In this document: piece by piece, positions 7,988 to 16,146 of the stretch
How the letters are laid out: every line of letters starts with the position of its first letter
How positions within the stretch are numbered: the stretch's first letter is position 1
Assembly: GCF_003944765.1 (NCBI RefSeq)
Contig: NZ_RWIU01000001.1
Coordinates: 868,001-932,000, forward strand
Length of the DNA stretch: 64,000 nt
Reading direction: 5' to 3'
Source: Hymenobacter perfusus
Lineage (GTDB): Bacteria; Bacteroidota; Bacteroidia; Cytophagales; Hymenobacteraceae
Translations under genes and position numbers: made by a program
The notes under the pieces: model-generated
The model's database searches: none
What the model was told of the DNA's origin: nothing
Seen by the model: the letters and a program-made list of their open reading frames with translations, nothing else

Positions 7988-10900
7988 ATGAGTTCAACCA
8001 GTCATCGGCATTGGGGCAGGCAGCTACGCCATGCCCAACGCGCCGCGCTTACCGCCCGTACGGCCTGTACCGAAGCCAATCAGCAACTAACGGAGCTGCG
8101 GGCCCGCTCCCAGGCTTCGGCGGCCCAGGCCGCCGCCCTGCTCCAGACGATGACCACGGCTATTCTGGCGGAAAGTCAGGACCACCTCATCACGCTCATC
8201 AATCAGCGGATGTGCGACCTGTTTCACCTACCGCACGCGGCTGCTTATTATACTGGCCGGCCCGCCGGCCAGCTCGTGCGTGAGTGTGGGCAGCTAGTTG
8301 ATGCGGAGGCCATTCTGGCGCATAACCAGCAGTTAGTAGTGGCCCAGGAGCGCAGCAGCGGCGTGCTGGTGAAGCTACGCGACGGCCGTATTATGCAGCA
8401 GGACTATCTGCCGGTAATCCAGAACGGCGTAACGGTGCTCCATATCTGGAGCTATGAGGATGTAACCCAGCAGCAACTGGCCCAACGGCGGGTGCAGGAG
8501 CTGAGCCAGCTGGCGGCGCAAAGCCCCCAGCCTATCATGCGTTTCAGCCGGCTCGGCCAGGCCCTGTACTCCAACCCGGCGGCGGCTCCTGTGCTGGCGG
8601 CCCTGGCGCAACCCACGGAAGCTGCCTGCCGGAACTGGCTGCAGCAGGAAATCAGCCAGACCCTGGCAGCCGGGCAGCCCCGGGCGGTAGAGCACCCACT
8701 GGGCGAGGAATTCTACCTCTGGACTATTGCACCGCTGCCTGAAGAGCAGGAAGTGAATCTGTACCTGACTACCATTACCGAGCGCCGCCGGGCGGAGGCC
8801 GATTTGCTGCGCAACCAGCTGTTTACGGCCCGCATCAATGATACAGTACCCAATATCGTTTTCATCTACGACCTGCCAACCCACAGCATTCAGTACTGTA
8901 ACAAACAGGTAGAAGTAATTCTGGGGTACACTGCCGAGGAGATTCTGGCGATGGGCTCAGCTATGGGGGAGCTGCTGGTTCACCCCGATGATGTATTGAT
9001 TTCGCAGGCTAAGGGCCGCCGACGCCACCTGATGCAGGACGGAGAAGTGATGAGCTCGGAGTACCGCTTCCGGCACCGCAACGGCTCATGGCGGTGGCTT
9101 AACCTGAAAAGTACCTGCTTCACCCGCCATCCTAACGGGTTTGTGTGGCAGTTGGTCGGGTCGGCCGCTGATGTAACGGAACGGCGGGAAACGGAAGAGC
9201 AGCTCCGGCAGAGCCGGCTGTTTGTGGAGCGTGTCACCAATACCACGCCCAATCTAATTTACATCTACGACGTTCTTACCGAGTCGTACATCTACTGTAA
9301 CCGCTTTGTAGAAATCACCTTAGGCTATACAGAGGAAGAACTGAAGGCTATGGGCAACCGCATGATTCCCAGCCTTATGCCGGAATCCGAAGCCCAGCGA
9401 ATACGGCAGCACTTTGCAGAAGTAGCAACCTGCCCGGATGGTGAGATTCTGCACCTGGAGTATTTCCTGCATCACCGCAACGGTTCCATCCGCTGGCTGC
9501 GCATCAGCAATACGGCCTTTGCCCGCGACGAGCAGGGCCACGTGACGCAGATTGTGGGCTCGGCGGAAGATATTACCCGCTGGAAGATTGCCGACGAGCA
9601 GCGCCGCTCGGCCAACCGCCGCCTGGCCGAGCAGAACCGCCTGTTCCGGCAGGTAATTGATACCGTGCCTAACCTGATTTACCTCAAGGACAGCAGCGGC
9701 AACTACATTCTGGCCAACCAGGCTACGGCCCAGCTCTACAGCCTCTCTAACGAAGCCCTGCTCCAGACCCCGGCCGTTGATCTGCTCAAAAGCTTCCCGG
9801 ACCTGCAGCGCCACCAGGTGCAGGATGAGGAAGTACTACGTACGCGGCAGGAGCTGGATACGGAAGATACCTTTGCTGATGCGCAGGGCCGGCTACGGTG
9901 GTTCCGGACGGTGAAACGCCCCTTTGTGCTGGCCAATGGTACCGTGCAGGTACTGGGCGTGGATAATGATATTACGGAGCTGAAGCAGACGGAACAGGCG
10001 TTGCAGCAGGCCAAAGAGGTAGCCGAACAGAATGCCCAGGCCCGCCAGACCTTCCTCACCAACATGAGCCACGAAATCCGGACGCCCATGAATGGCATCA
10101 TGGGCCTGGCGGAGTTGCTCTCGAAAACGGACCTGACCACCGACCAGCGGCACTACCTGCACCACATCCGTCACTCGGCCGAAAACCTACTCGTCGTTAT
10201 CAACGATATTCTGGACATGGCGCAACTGGGCGCCGGGCGGGTGAAGCTGGAAACGGTGCCGTTTGAGCTGCAGGAAGTGCTGAAGGCCAGCTGTCAGGCC
10301 CTTATGCCCCGGGCTACCGAAAAAGGCATCAGCCTGCGCCTGCAACTTCCCCCGGAGCCCGGCCCCATCTGGGTATTGGGCGACCCGTACCGCCTGCGGC
10401 AGATTCTGCTCAACCTGCTCAGCAACGCCATTAAGTTCACTGAAAAGGGCCAGGTGTTACTGGTGTGCAAGCAGCTCAGCACCTCCCATGAGCCGTCCCA
10501 GTTTCTTTTTTCCGTACTGGATACGGGCATTGGCATATCGTCCGGGCAGTTGCAGCAGTTGTTCGAGCCCTTCACCCAAGCTTCGGCCAGCACTGCCCGC
10601 GAGTATGGAGGCTCGGGCTTGGGGCTAAGTATTTCCCGGGGGTTGGTAGAGCTGCTGGGCGGTGAGCTGACGGCCGAAAGCCGCCTGCACCACGGCAGCA
10701 CCTTCCGCTTCGCGCTGCACTTCACTGCGGCGCAGCCTCCCACCCTGGCAGCGACTAGGCCGGCCCCCAACTACCGGGGGCTGAGTGGCCGTCGCGTGCT
10801 GCTCACCGAGGATAACGCCGTAAATCAGTTGCTGGTACAGGTAATGCTGAAAGGCTGGGGAATGGAGGTAGATACGGCGTCGTCCGGGCAAGAAGCCTTG

Positions 10901-11563
10901 GCCCTGTTCCGTCAGCACCGCTACGATGTGGTCTTGATGGATATTCAGATGCCCGGCATGGATGGCGTGGCCACCACCCAGCTGCTGCGGGAACACCCCG
11001 ACGCGGCCCGGGCCGCTACGTCCGTGGTAGCTCTCACGGCCCACGCCATGCAGGGCGAAGCCGAGCGGTATCGGGCGGCCGGTTTGGATGCGTATCTCTC
11101 CAAACCATTCCGGGAAGAAAACCTGTTTCGGGTGATTAATGACCTGCTGCACTTGGATGCGGCCACCACGCCACTACCTACGCCCCCGCCACCCATGCCC
11201 GCCCTTACCACCCAGGAGCCGCTGTATGACCTGAGTGGTCTGCGGCAGCTCACGAATAACGACGAAACCTTCATCCGCCGCCTTACTACACTGTTCATTG
11301 ACACTACTCCGCCTGTGGTTGCCGAGCTGGAGCAGTACCTGGCTAACCAGCAGCTGGACCCGTTGGGGGCGGCCGCGCATCATTTGAAAAGCTCCATTGA
11401 TGGCCTTCAGGTAAAGCAGCTGCGCACCGTACTGCGCGACCTGGAAGCTGCCGCCTATGCCCCCGAAACAGCTGATTGGAGCAGCCTCGGCCAGCTTGTG
11501 CGGCAGGTTCGCCTGACTGTGGACGAAGTAATCCGGCAGCTGCGGGTAGAATTTCCAGCCTGA
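7988..11563 (+). CDS. Hybrid PAS sensor histidine kinase with receiver and HPt domains
   Basis: A 1191-residue cytoplasmic-looking kinase with no clear membrane segment. It begins with an Ala/Gln-rich coiled coil (about 10-45). PAS-type sensor domains follow at about 50-165, 175-270, 278-400, 412-535 and 553-670; the third and fourth are near-repeats (NTTPNLIYIYD.., IQYCNKQVEVILGYT..) with PAC tails. The HisKA H-box is NMSHEIRTPMNG with His695. The HATPase domain has DTGIGI and GGSGLGLSI. The receiver has Asp985 in VLMDIQMPGMDG. The C-terminal HPt domain has His1131 in AHHLKSS. The complete relay His-Asp-His suggests onward transfer to the sigma-54 regulator encoded just upstream. Confidence 0.92.
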   Translation: MSSTSHRHWGRQLRHAQRAALTARTACTEANQQLTELRARSQASAAQAAALLQTMTTAILAESQDHLITLINQRMCDLFHLPHAAAYYTGRPAGQLVRECGQLVDAEAILAHNQQLVVAQERSSGVLVKLRDGRIMQQDYLPVIQNGVTVLHIWSYEDVTQQQLAQRRVQELSQLAAQSPQPIMRFSRLGQALYSNPAAAPVLAALAQPTEAACRNWLQQEISQTLAAGQPRAVEHPLGEEFYLWTIAPLPEEQEVNLYLTTITERRRAEADLLRNQLFTARINDTVPNIVFIYDLPTHSIQYCNKQVEVILGYTAEEILAMGSAMGELLVHPDDVLISQAKGRRRHLMQDGEVMSSEYRFRHRNGSWRWLNLKSTCFTRHPNGFVWQLVGSAADVTERRETEEQLRQSRLFVERVTNTTPNLIYIYDVLTESYIYCNRFVEITLGYTEEELKAMGNRMIPSLMPESEAQRIRQHFAEVATCPDGEILHLEYFLHHRNGSIRWLRISNTAFARDEQGHVTQIVGSAEDITRWKIADEQRRSANRRLAEQNRLFRQVIDTVPNLIYLKDSSGNYILANQATAQLYSLSNEALLQTPAVDLLKSFPDLQRHQVQDEEVLRTRQELDTEDTFADAQGRLRWFRTVKRPFVLANGTVQVLGVDNDITELKQTEQALQQAKEVAEQNAQARQTFLTNMSHEIRTPMNGIMGLAELLSKTDLTTDQRHYLHHIRHSAENLLVVINDILDMAQLGAGRVKLETVPFELQEVLKASCQALMPRATEKGISLRLQLPPEPGPIWVLGDPYRLRQILLNLLSNAIKFTEKGQVLLVCKQLSTSHEPSQFLFSVLDTGIGISSGQLQQLFEPFTQASASTAREYGGSGLGLSISRGLVELLGGELTAESRLHHGSTFRFALHFTAAQPPTLAATRPAPNYRGLSGRRVLLTEDNAVNQLLVQVMLKGWGMEVDTASSGQEALALFRQHRYDVVLMDIQMPGMDGVATTQLLREHPDAARAATSVVALTAHAMQGEAERYRAAGLDAYLSKPFREENLFRVINDLLHLDAATTPLPTPPPPMPALTTQEPLYDLSGLRQLTNNDETFIRRLTTLFIDTTPPVVAELEQYLANQQLDPLGAAAHHLKSSIDGLQVKQLRTVLRDLEAAAYAPETADWSSLGQLVRQVRLTVDEVIRQLRVEFPA

Positions 11564-11591
11564 TTTGTGAGGCGGCGCGTACCAGTGCATC

Positions 11592-12677
11592 ATGTTTGCT
11601 ACCAACTTCCCTGCTTCTGCCAGCTCCCTGCTTACCGTTGATACGCTCATCATCGGGGCCGGGCAGGCCGGGTTGGCGGCGGCCTATTACCTGCGGCAAC
11701 GCGGTACTTCCTTTGTAGTGTTGGAGGCCCACCCGGCCGTGGGCCACGTCTGGGCCATGCGCTACGATTCACTGCGGTTGTTTTCGCCTACCTGGGCCAG
11801 CGCCCTGCCGGGCCTGCCCTGGCCCGGGTCGGCCAGCCGTTATCCAACCAAAAACGAAGCGGCGACCTACCTGCAACACTACGCGCAGCACTTCGCCTTA
11901 CCCATTGAAACCGGCCAGTGCGTAACCCTGGTACAACCCGCCCCCAGCGGCTACCTGGTTTGCACGGCAACGGGTCGGCAGTACACCGCCCGTCGGGTTA
12001 TCGTCTGCACCGGGCCGTACACGGCCCCCCGCGTTCCGGCTTTTGCAACGCAGCTGCCGGCAGCGGTTGTGCAACTGCACAGCAGCCAGTACCAACGGCC
12101 GGCCCAGCTCCCCGGAACCGGACCGGTAGCCGTGACCGGCAGCGGCAACTCGGCCCTGCAGATTGCCGCCGACCTTGCCGCTACCGGCCGGCCAGTGCTG
12201 GTGGCTTTCGATGATAAAACGCCGACAGCCCCTAATAACGTGGCCATGTGGCTTTTTCTGCTGGCTACCGGTATGCTGGAAGCAGGCCGCAACACCTGGC
12301 TGGGACGTTATATGCGCCGGCAACCCGAGCCCGTGGTGAGCGGCGACCTGCACCGGCTGCAGCAGTTTCCGAACGTGCAGTTTATTGGCCGGGCACTAGC
12401 TGTAACACCGACTGCAGGTCTACAGGGCAAGCGCGCAGCTACGCCCCCACTGGAGGCCGTGGTGTGGGCCACGGGTTTCGGGCCGGCATATGAGTGGCTG
12501 CAGGTACCCGGGGCACTTTCCGCCGCCGGTGAGCCACTACACGAGCGAGGCCTCAGCCCGGTAGCCGGTCTGGCGTTCCTGGGGTTGCCGTGGCTGCACA
12601 ACCGTCGCTCGGCACTTATGGGCGGAGCAGCAGCCGATGCGGCCTACGTGGTAGGGAACTTATGTAAAAGCACATAA
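11592..12677 (+). CDS. Flavin monooxygenase-like NAD(P)-binding oxidoreductase (CzcO/TrkA-fold type)
   Basis: 361 residues. The N-terminal FAD-binding Rossmann motif is IIGAGQAGLAAAYYL with the following acidic residue in VVLEAHP. The second dinucleotide motif is VAVTGSGNSALQIAADLA near residue 180. A characteristic WAMRYDSLRLFSPTWAS segment is shared with CzcO-like flavoproteins, and the ATG motif (VVWATGFGP) occurs near 290. Such proteins are predicted NADPH-dependent monooxygenases or oxidoreductases; the substrate is unknown. It begins 28 bases after the hybrid kinase stop, so it is probably cotranscribed with the two-component genes. That could make it a redox output or simply a passenger. 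Confidence 0.8.
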   Translation: MFATNFPASASSLLTVDTLIIGAGQAGLAAAYYLRQRGTSFVVLEAHPAVGHVWAMRYDSLRLFSPTWASALPGLPWPGSASRYPTKNEAATYLQHYAQHFALPIETGQCVTLVQPAPSGYLVCTATGRQYTARRVIVCTGPYTAPRVPAFATQLPAAVVQLHSSQYQRPAQLPGTGPVAVTGSGNSALQIAADLAATGRPVLVAFDDKTPTAPNNVAMWLFLLATGMLEAGRNTWLGRYMRRQPEPVVSGDLHRLQQFPNVQFIGRALAVTPTAGLQGKRAATPPLEAVVWATGFGPAYEWLQVPGALSAAGEPLHERGLSPVAGLAFLGLPWLHNRRSALMGGAAADAAYVVGNLCKST

Positions 12678-12794
12678 TTATGCTGCAACTTCGGCGGGCT
12701 TCATGCGGTTATAGAGAAGTACAGCTGCCCCGGCAGATACTACCTTGACGGATGGTATCGTTGTGAGGCAGCTTCTCTTTTTAATTGTTTTTGT

Positions 12795-12914
12795 ATGACC
12801 CTGCTGATTTTCTTCGGAATTGCCCTGGCTACTGCTCTGCTGGCTCTCGATACGGTAAGCAACCTGAAATCGGCCCTCCAGCCGATTCCGGTACGCGCCC
12901 GCAACAACCGCTAA
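12795..12914 (+). CDS. Possible 39-residue single-pass membrane peptide
   Basis: An ATG at 12795 opens a short frame: MTLLIFFGIALATALLALD followed by a polar tail ending VRARNNR. Residues 2-18 form one hydrophobic helix, and the positive C-terminus suggests it stays in the cytoplasm. A near-perfect 17-bp-stem hairpin begins 20 bases after the stop and would end its transcript, which supports a real transcription unit. It is preceded by a T-rich stretch with no clear ribosome binding site. I do not recognise a family. The overlapping minus-strand frame (12678-12965) is less credible because it crosses the hairpin. Confidence 0.4.
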   Translation: MTLLIFFGIALATALLALDTVSNLKSALQPIPVRARNNR

Positions 12915-12933
12915 TATTCTTTCTGCTCCACGT

Positions 12934-12972
12934 ACGAAAAGTGCTTTTGCCACTCGCAAAAGCACTTTTCGT
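12934..12972. terminator. Long hairpin terminator
   Basis: A 17-bp perfect stem joins 12934-12950 to 12956-12972 around a 5-nt loop. Its arms are ACGAAAAGTGCTTTTGC and the complement. A/T tracts inside the arms give both strands a U-rich 3' side, so it may serve either direction. Confidence 0.75.
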
Positions 12973-13053
12973 ATTTCTACCGGAAACCATCAAGCTTATG
13001 GTATACCATGCAAAACGCTATATAAAGCTACTGCACGGCTTAGTTGGGGCGTA

Positions 13054-13084
13054 AAAAAAGAGCCGCTTACGGGCGGCTCTTTTT
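13054..13084. terminator. Bidirectional terminator near the small T9SS protein gene
   Basis: The stem AAAAAGAGCCGC/GCGGCTCTTTTT surrounds a 6-nt loop. It lies 24 bases past the stop codon of the minus-strand sorting-domain protein gene (13108) and has A and T tracts on both sides. Confidence 0.8.
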
Positions 13085-13107
13085 ATCGAAAGTACAAAGG
13101 CTACTGG

Positions 13108-13488
13108 TTACCGAATAACCAGTTTGCGCATCTCACTTGAGGTATCTGATTCCAGTTTGATGTAATAGAGCCCGTTGGCAAATTTGCTTAGATCCAGCGT
13201 CCGGGTGTACCGGTCGTTGAGTTCCGTCAGCGTTTCGCGGTACATAACCGTCCCGATGACGTTCAGCACCCGCAGTTCCAGCTTGCGGCCCTCAAACCCG
13301 TTGATGGCGATATGCACAATGCCCGTACTGGGATTGGGATACACCAGCAGGGCTTTTTCCTCCCCGGCGGGGCGAGGAGCGGTAACCGGCCGGACAGCCA
13401 TCGGCTGCGCCTCGGCCGGCGACATGCTGCTACGCAGCCCGGCCGCCAGCAATACCAATAAAGAGAAAATGCGTAAGCGTTGCATCAT
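13108..13488 (-). CDS. Small exported protein made almost only of a T9SS sorting domain
   Basis: 126 residues. An N-terminal signal peptide (MQRLRIFSLLVLLAAGL) is followed by a short Pro/Ala linker. The rest of the protein is a type A Por/T9SS C-terminal domain: ALLVYPNPSTGIVHIAI, LELRVLNVIGTVMYRE, LDLSKFANGLYYIKLES and MRKLVIR. No separate cargo domain is left. It may be a remnant of a larger T9SS substrate, a short surface protein, or a peptide that competes for or tunes the secretion machinery. It has its own upstream region and its own terminator, which argues against a random fragment. Confidence 0.75.
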   Translation of the reverse strand: MMQRLRIFSLLVLLAAGLRSSMSPAEAQPMAVRPVTAPRPAGEEKALLVYPNPSTGIVHIAINGFEGRKLELRVLNVIGTVMYRETLTELNDRYTRTLDLSKFANGLYYIKLESDTSSEMRKLVIR

Positions 13489-13558
13489 AGTATAAATTGA
13501 GTTGGGGCAATGTGTCCGGGCGGAATATTCAGTAACGTCGGACAGACATTTAGGTTTG

Positions 13559-13566
13559 CAAAAATA
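13559..13566 (-). promoter_or_regulatory. Candidate -7 box (TATTTTTG) for the small T9SS protein
   Basis: The minus-strand octamer matches the Bacteroidota TAnnTTTG consensus and would start a transcript about 64 bases before the ATG at 13488. No good -33 TTG element is seen, so this is tentative. Confidence 0.3.
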
Positions 13567-13660
13567 CTATTGCTTTTGGCTTGACCATCAGAATATAACA
13601 GAACTTCGATAAAAGAACTTACTTTCTCTTCTCACTCACCTTTTTAGCCGTTAAAATAAG

Positions 13661-14779
13661 TTGGACGTTGTCATTATTGGCGGAGGGTTGGGCGGATTGT
13701 GCGCGGCCCTGGATTTGCGCCGGCGCGGCCACGCTGTTACGCTGGTGGAGCGGCAACGCTACCCGTTCCATCGGGTATGCGGCGAGTATGTTTCCAACGA
13801 GGTACTGCCCTACCTGCGCCGCCTAGGGGCCGATCCGGCCGCGCTGCAGCCGGCACGTATTACGGAGTTCCAGGTGAGCTCCCCGGCCGGCCGGCTGCTC
13901 AACGCGCCGCTTGATCTGGGCGGATTTGGCGTAAGCCGCTACCAGCTCGATGACTTTCTGTGCCAGCTGGCCCAGCAAGCGGGCGTGACGGTGTTGCAAC
14001 AAACTACCGCTACCGATGTGCAGTTCGAGGCAGCTACCAACCGGCACCAAGTAGTGCTGGCCGACGGCCGTACCTTGCCAGCCCGCGTGGTGCTGGGCAC
14101 CTACGGTAAGCGTAGTTCCCTGGACCGGCAGCTGAAACGGCCGTTTTTCACCCGAAGGTCGCCTTACATCGGGGTGAAGTACCATGTGCGTTACCCCGAT
14201 ATGCCGCGCAACCTCATTGCATTGCACAACTTTGCCGATGGCTACGCGGGCATTTCGGCCATTGAGGAGGACAAGTACTGTTTTTGCTACCTCACCACCC
14301 GCCAGAATCTGAAGGCTCACGGCAGCATTCCGCAGCTGGAAACGGCGGTGCTGGCCCGCAACCCCCGGCTGCAGCACATCCTGACCACGGCCGAAGTATT
14401 GTACCCGCAGCCGGAAGTCATCAATGAAATTTCCTTTGCGCCCAAATCCTGCGTGGAACAGCATATGCTGCTGGGTGGGGATGCCGCCGGCCTTATCACG
14501 CCGCTATGTGGCAACGGCATGGCCATGGCTATACACGCGGCCAGTCTGGCGGCCGGCCGCATCCATCAGTATTTGCAGGGCAACATAACCCGCCCAGATT
14601 TGGAAGCAGCTTACACCACCGATTGGCACCAGCACTTTGGGCGACGTTTGCAAGTGGGGCGGGCGGTGCAGCAACTGTTCGGGCAGCCGCTGCTGAGTGA
14701 ACTGGCCGTGAACGGGTTGCGCCTGTGGCCGGCAGCTGTGCGCCGCCTTATGCGGCAGACGCATGGTGCGGAGTTTTAG
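13661..14779 (+). CDS. FAD-dependent oxidoreductase of a polyketide cassette
   Basis: 372 residues. The start must be the TTG at 13661: an in-frame TAA lies at 13652, and the FAD motif VVIIGGGLGGLCAALDLRRRG begins at the second to fourth residue, as in relatives. Other landmarks are RYPFHRVCGEYVSNE and the late LGGDAAGLITPLCGNGMAMA block that closes the FAD site in UbiH/geranylgeranyl-reductase-type flavoproteins. It precedes a type III polyketide synthase by 89 bases and a methyltransferase after that, all in one direction. It probably hydroxylates or reduces the polyketide product. SrsC in the Streptomyces srs phenolic-lipid operon offers a functional analogy, not a proven orthologue. Confidence 0.8.
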   Translation: MDVVIIGGGLGGLCAALDLRRRGHAVTLVERQRYPFHRVCGEYVSNEVLPYLRRLGADPAALQPARITEFQVSSPAGRLLNAPLDLGGFGVSRYQLDDFLCQLAQQAGVTVLQQTTATDVQFEAATNRHQVVLADGRTLPARVVLGTYGKRSSLDRQLKRPFFTRRSPYIGVKYHVRYPDMPRNLIALHNFADGYAGISAIEEDKYCFCYLTTRQNLKAHGSIPQLETAVLARNPRLQHILTTAEVLYPQPEVINEISFAPKSCVEQHMLLGGDAAGLITPLCGNGMAMAIHAASLAAGRIHQYLQGNITRPDLEAAYTTDWHQHFGRRLQVGRAVQQLFGQPLLSELAVNGLRLWPAAVRRLMRQTHGAEF

Positions 14780-14868
14780 CTACCGGCGCCGGAAGGCCCG
14801 AATTTTCACCCCGAACACCCCCGAAAAGCTGTAACCCCTCCCCTCCCTTTTTTACGTAAACTGCGCTG

Positions 14869-16032
14869 ATGAGTAGTTACCTGTGTGCCATTGGCACGGC
14901 CAACCCGCCCCTCCGTATTCCGCAGCTGCAGATTGCCGATTTCATGGCCAATGCCCTGGAACTGGATGAAGGTGGCACCCGCAAGCTCCGCGCTTTATAC
15001 CGGGTGTCGGGTATTGCGCATCGCCACACCGTCCTGCCCGATTACGCCCGGGCTAACGGCGAGTTTGAGTTTTTCCCGAATACCCCAGGTCTGGAGCCAT
15101 TTCCGTCGGTGGGGCAGCGCATGGCCGAGTACCGCCGACACGCGCTGCCGTTGTCGGTGCAGGCCGTACGCGCCTGTCTGGAGCAGTTGCCCGAGATAGA
15201 GGTAAGCTCCATCACCCACCTGATTACCGTCAGTTGCACCGGGATGTACGCCCCGGGCCTGGATCTTGAGCTGGTAGCGGCCCTGGGGCTGCCAAGTCAT
15301 GTACAGCGCACCTGCGTGAACTTCATGGGTTGCTATGCTGCCCTCAATGGCCTGAAGCTGGCCGATGCGTTCTGCCGGGCAACTCCCGGAGCCCGGGTAC
15401 TGGTAGTGTGCACCGAGCTGTGTACCCTGCATTTCCAAAAAAGCCCCGAAGACGACCACCTGATTTCCAACGCCTTGTTCGGGGATGGCTCGGCAGCTGT
15501 GCTGGTGCAAGGCCGGCCGGCAGCTAATGGCCCGAGCCTGGCCCTCACGGCTTTCCACTGCGACCTGGAGCCCGATGGGCATGCCGATATGGCCTGGCAC
15601 ATCAATGACTTTGGGTTTGAGATGACGCTTTCCTCCTACGTGCCGCGCATGATTCAGCAGGGCATCGGGCAGCTTACGCAACGCCTGCTGGCCGATTTGC
15701 CGGTTCAGCTGGCGGATATCCACGCGTTTGCCATTCATCCCGGGGGCCGGAAAATCCTGGAATCCATTGAACAGGCCCTGGGGCTAACTGCCTACGACAA
15801 CCGCTTCGCCTACCAAGTACTGCGCGACTACGGCAATATGTCGTCGGCCACGGTGTTGTTTGTGCTGCGGGAGCTGCTGCGGACCCTCACCCCGGCCGAT
15901 GCGGGCGCACCAGTGCTCAGCTTCGCCTTCGGCCCCGGCCTCACGCTGGAATCCATGCTGCTGACGGTGGCGTACGAAGAAAATGTGCAGAATGTGGAAG
16001 ATGTGGTGAATGTGGCGGCCCTGTCATCCTGA
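14869..16032 (+). CDS. Type III polyketide synthase
   Basis: 387 residues, the usual length for chalcone/stilbene-synthase-fold enzymes. The catalytic triad is visible: Cys155 in NFMGCYAALNGL, His290 in FAIHPGGRKIL and Asn323 in DYGNMSSATVLF. A GDGSAAVLV block and the closing FGPGLTLE strand are also present. Such enzymes condense malonyl-CoA onto an acyl or aryl starter to form alkylresorcinols, pyrones or phloroglucinol-like products. The last ~18 residues (VQNVEDVVNVAALSS) are encoded by an intergenic-type repeat arm and the TGA stop lies within a 15-bp inverted repeat, so the tail is probably a late addition without catalytic role. The chain length and starter cannot be read from sequence. 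Confidence 0.92.
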   Translation: MSSYLCAIGTANPPLRIPQLQIADFMANALELDEGGTRKLRALYRVSGIAHRHTVLPDYARANGEFEFFPNTPGLEPFPSVGQRMAEYRRHALPLSVQAVRACLEQLPEIEVSSITHLITVSCTGMYAPGLDLELVAALGLPSHVQRTCVNFMGCYAALNGLKLADAFCRATPGARVLVVCTELCTLHFQKSPEDDHLISNALFGDGSAAVLVQGRPAANGPSLALTAFHCDLEPDGHADMAWHINDFGFEMTLSSYVPRMIQQGIGQLTQRLLADLPVQLADIHAFAIHPGGRKILESIEQALGLTAYDNRFAYQVLRDYGNMSSATVLFVLRELLRTLTPADAGAPVLSFAFGPGLTLESMLLTVAYEENVQNVEDVVNVAALSS

Positions 16033-16142
16033 GCATGTCACGCCTCACTTGATGCGCGACATGCTCAGGATGGTAGATAGAGGACGGTAGCGTCGCAATA
16101 TTTCCCACATTCTGCACATTCCCACCACATTTCTCACATTTT
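15980..16142. repeat. Nested inverted repeat at the polyketide synthase 3' end (element A)
   Basis: An inner perfect 15-bp inverted repeat joins 16025-16039 (CATCCTGAGCATGTC) to 16058-16072 and contains the synthase stop codon. It is bracketed by outer imperfect arms at 15980-16016 and 16103-16142 built from repeated AATGTG/CACATT units. The left outer arm is translated as the synthase tail. The whole element fills the gap to the methyltransferase and has no T tract, so it is not a classical terminator. Confidence 0.75.
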
Positions 16143-16146
16143 CCTC

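Noticed and set aside
12678..12965. 95-residue minus-strand frame
   Set aside because: It runs across the 17-bp hairpin terminator and shows no protein-like pattern; the shorter plus-strand micro-protein is the better candidate.
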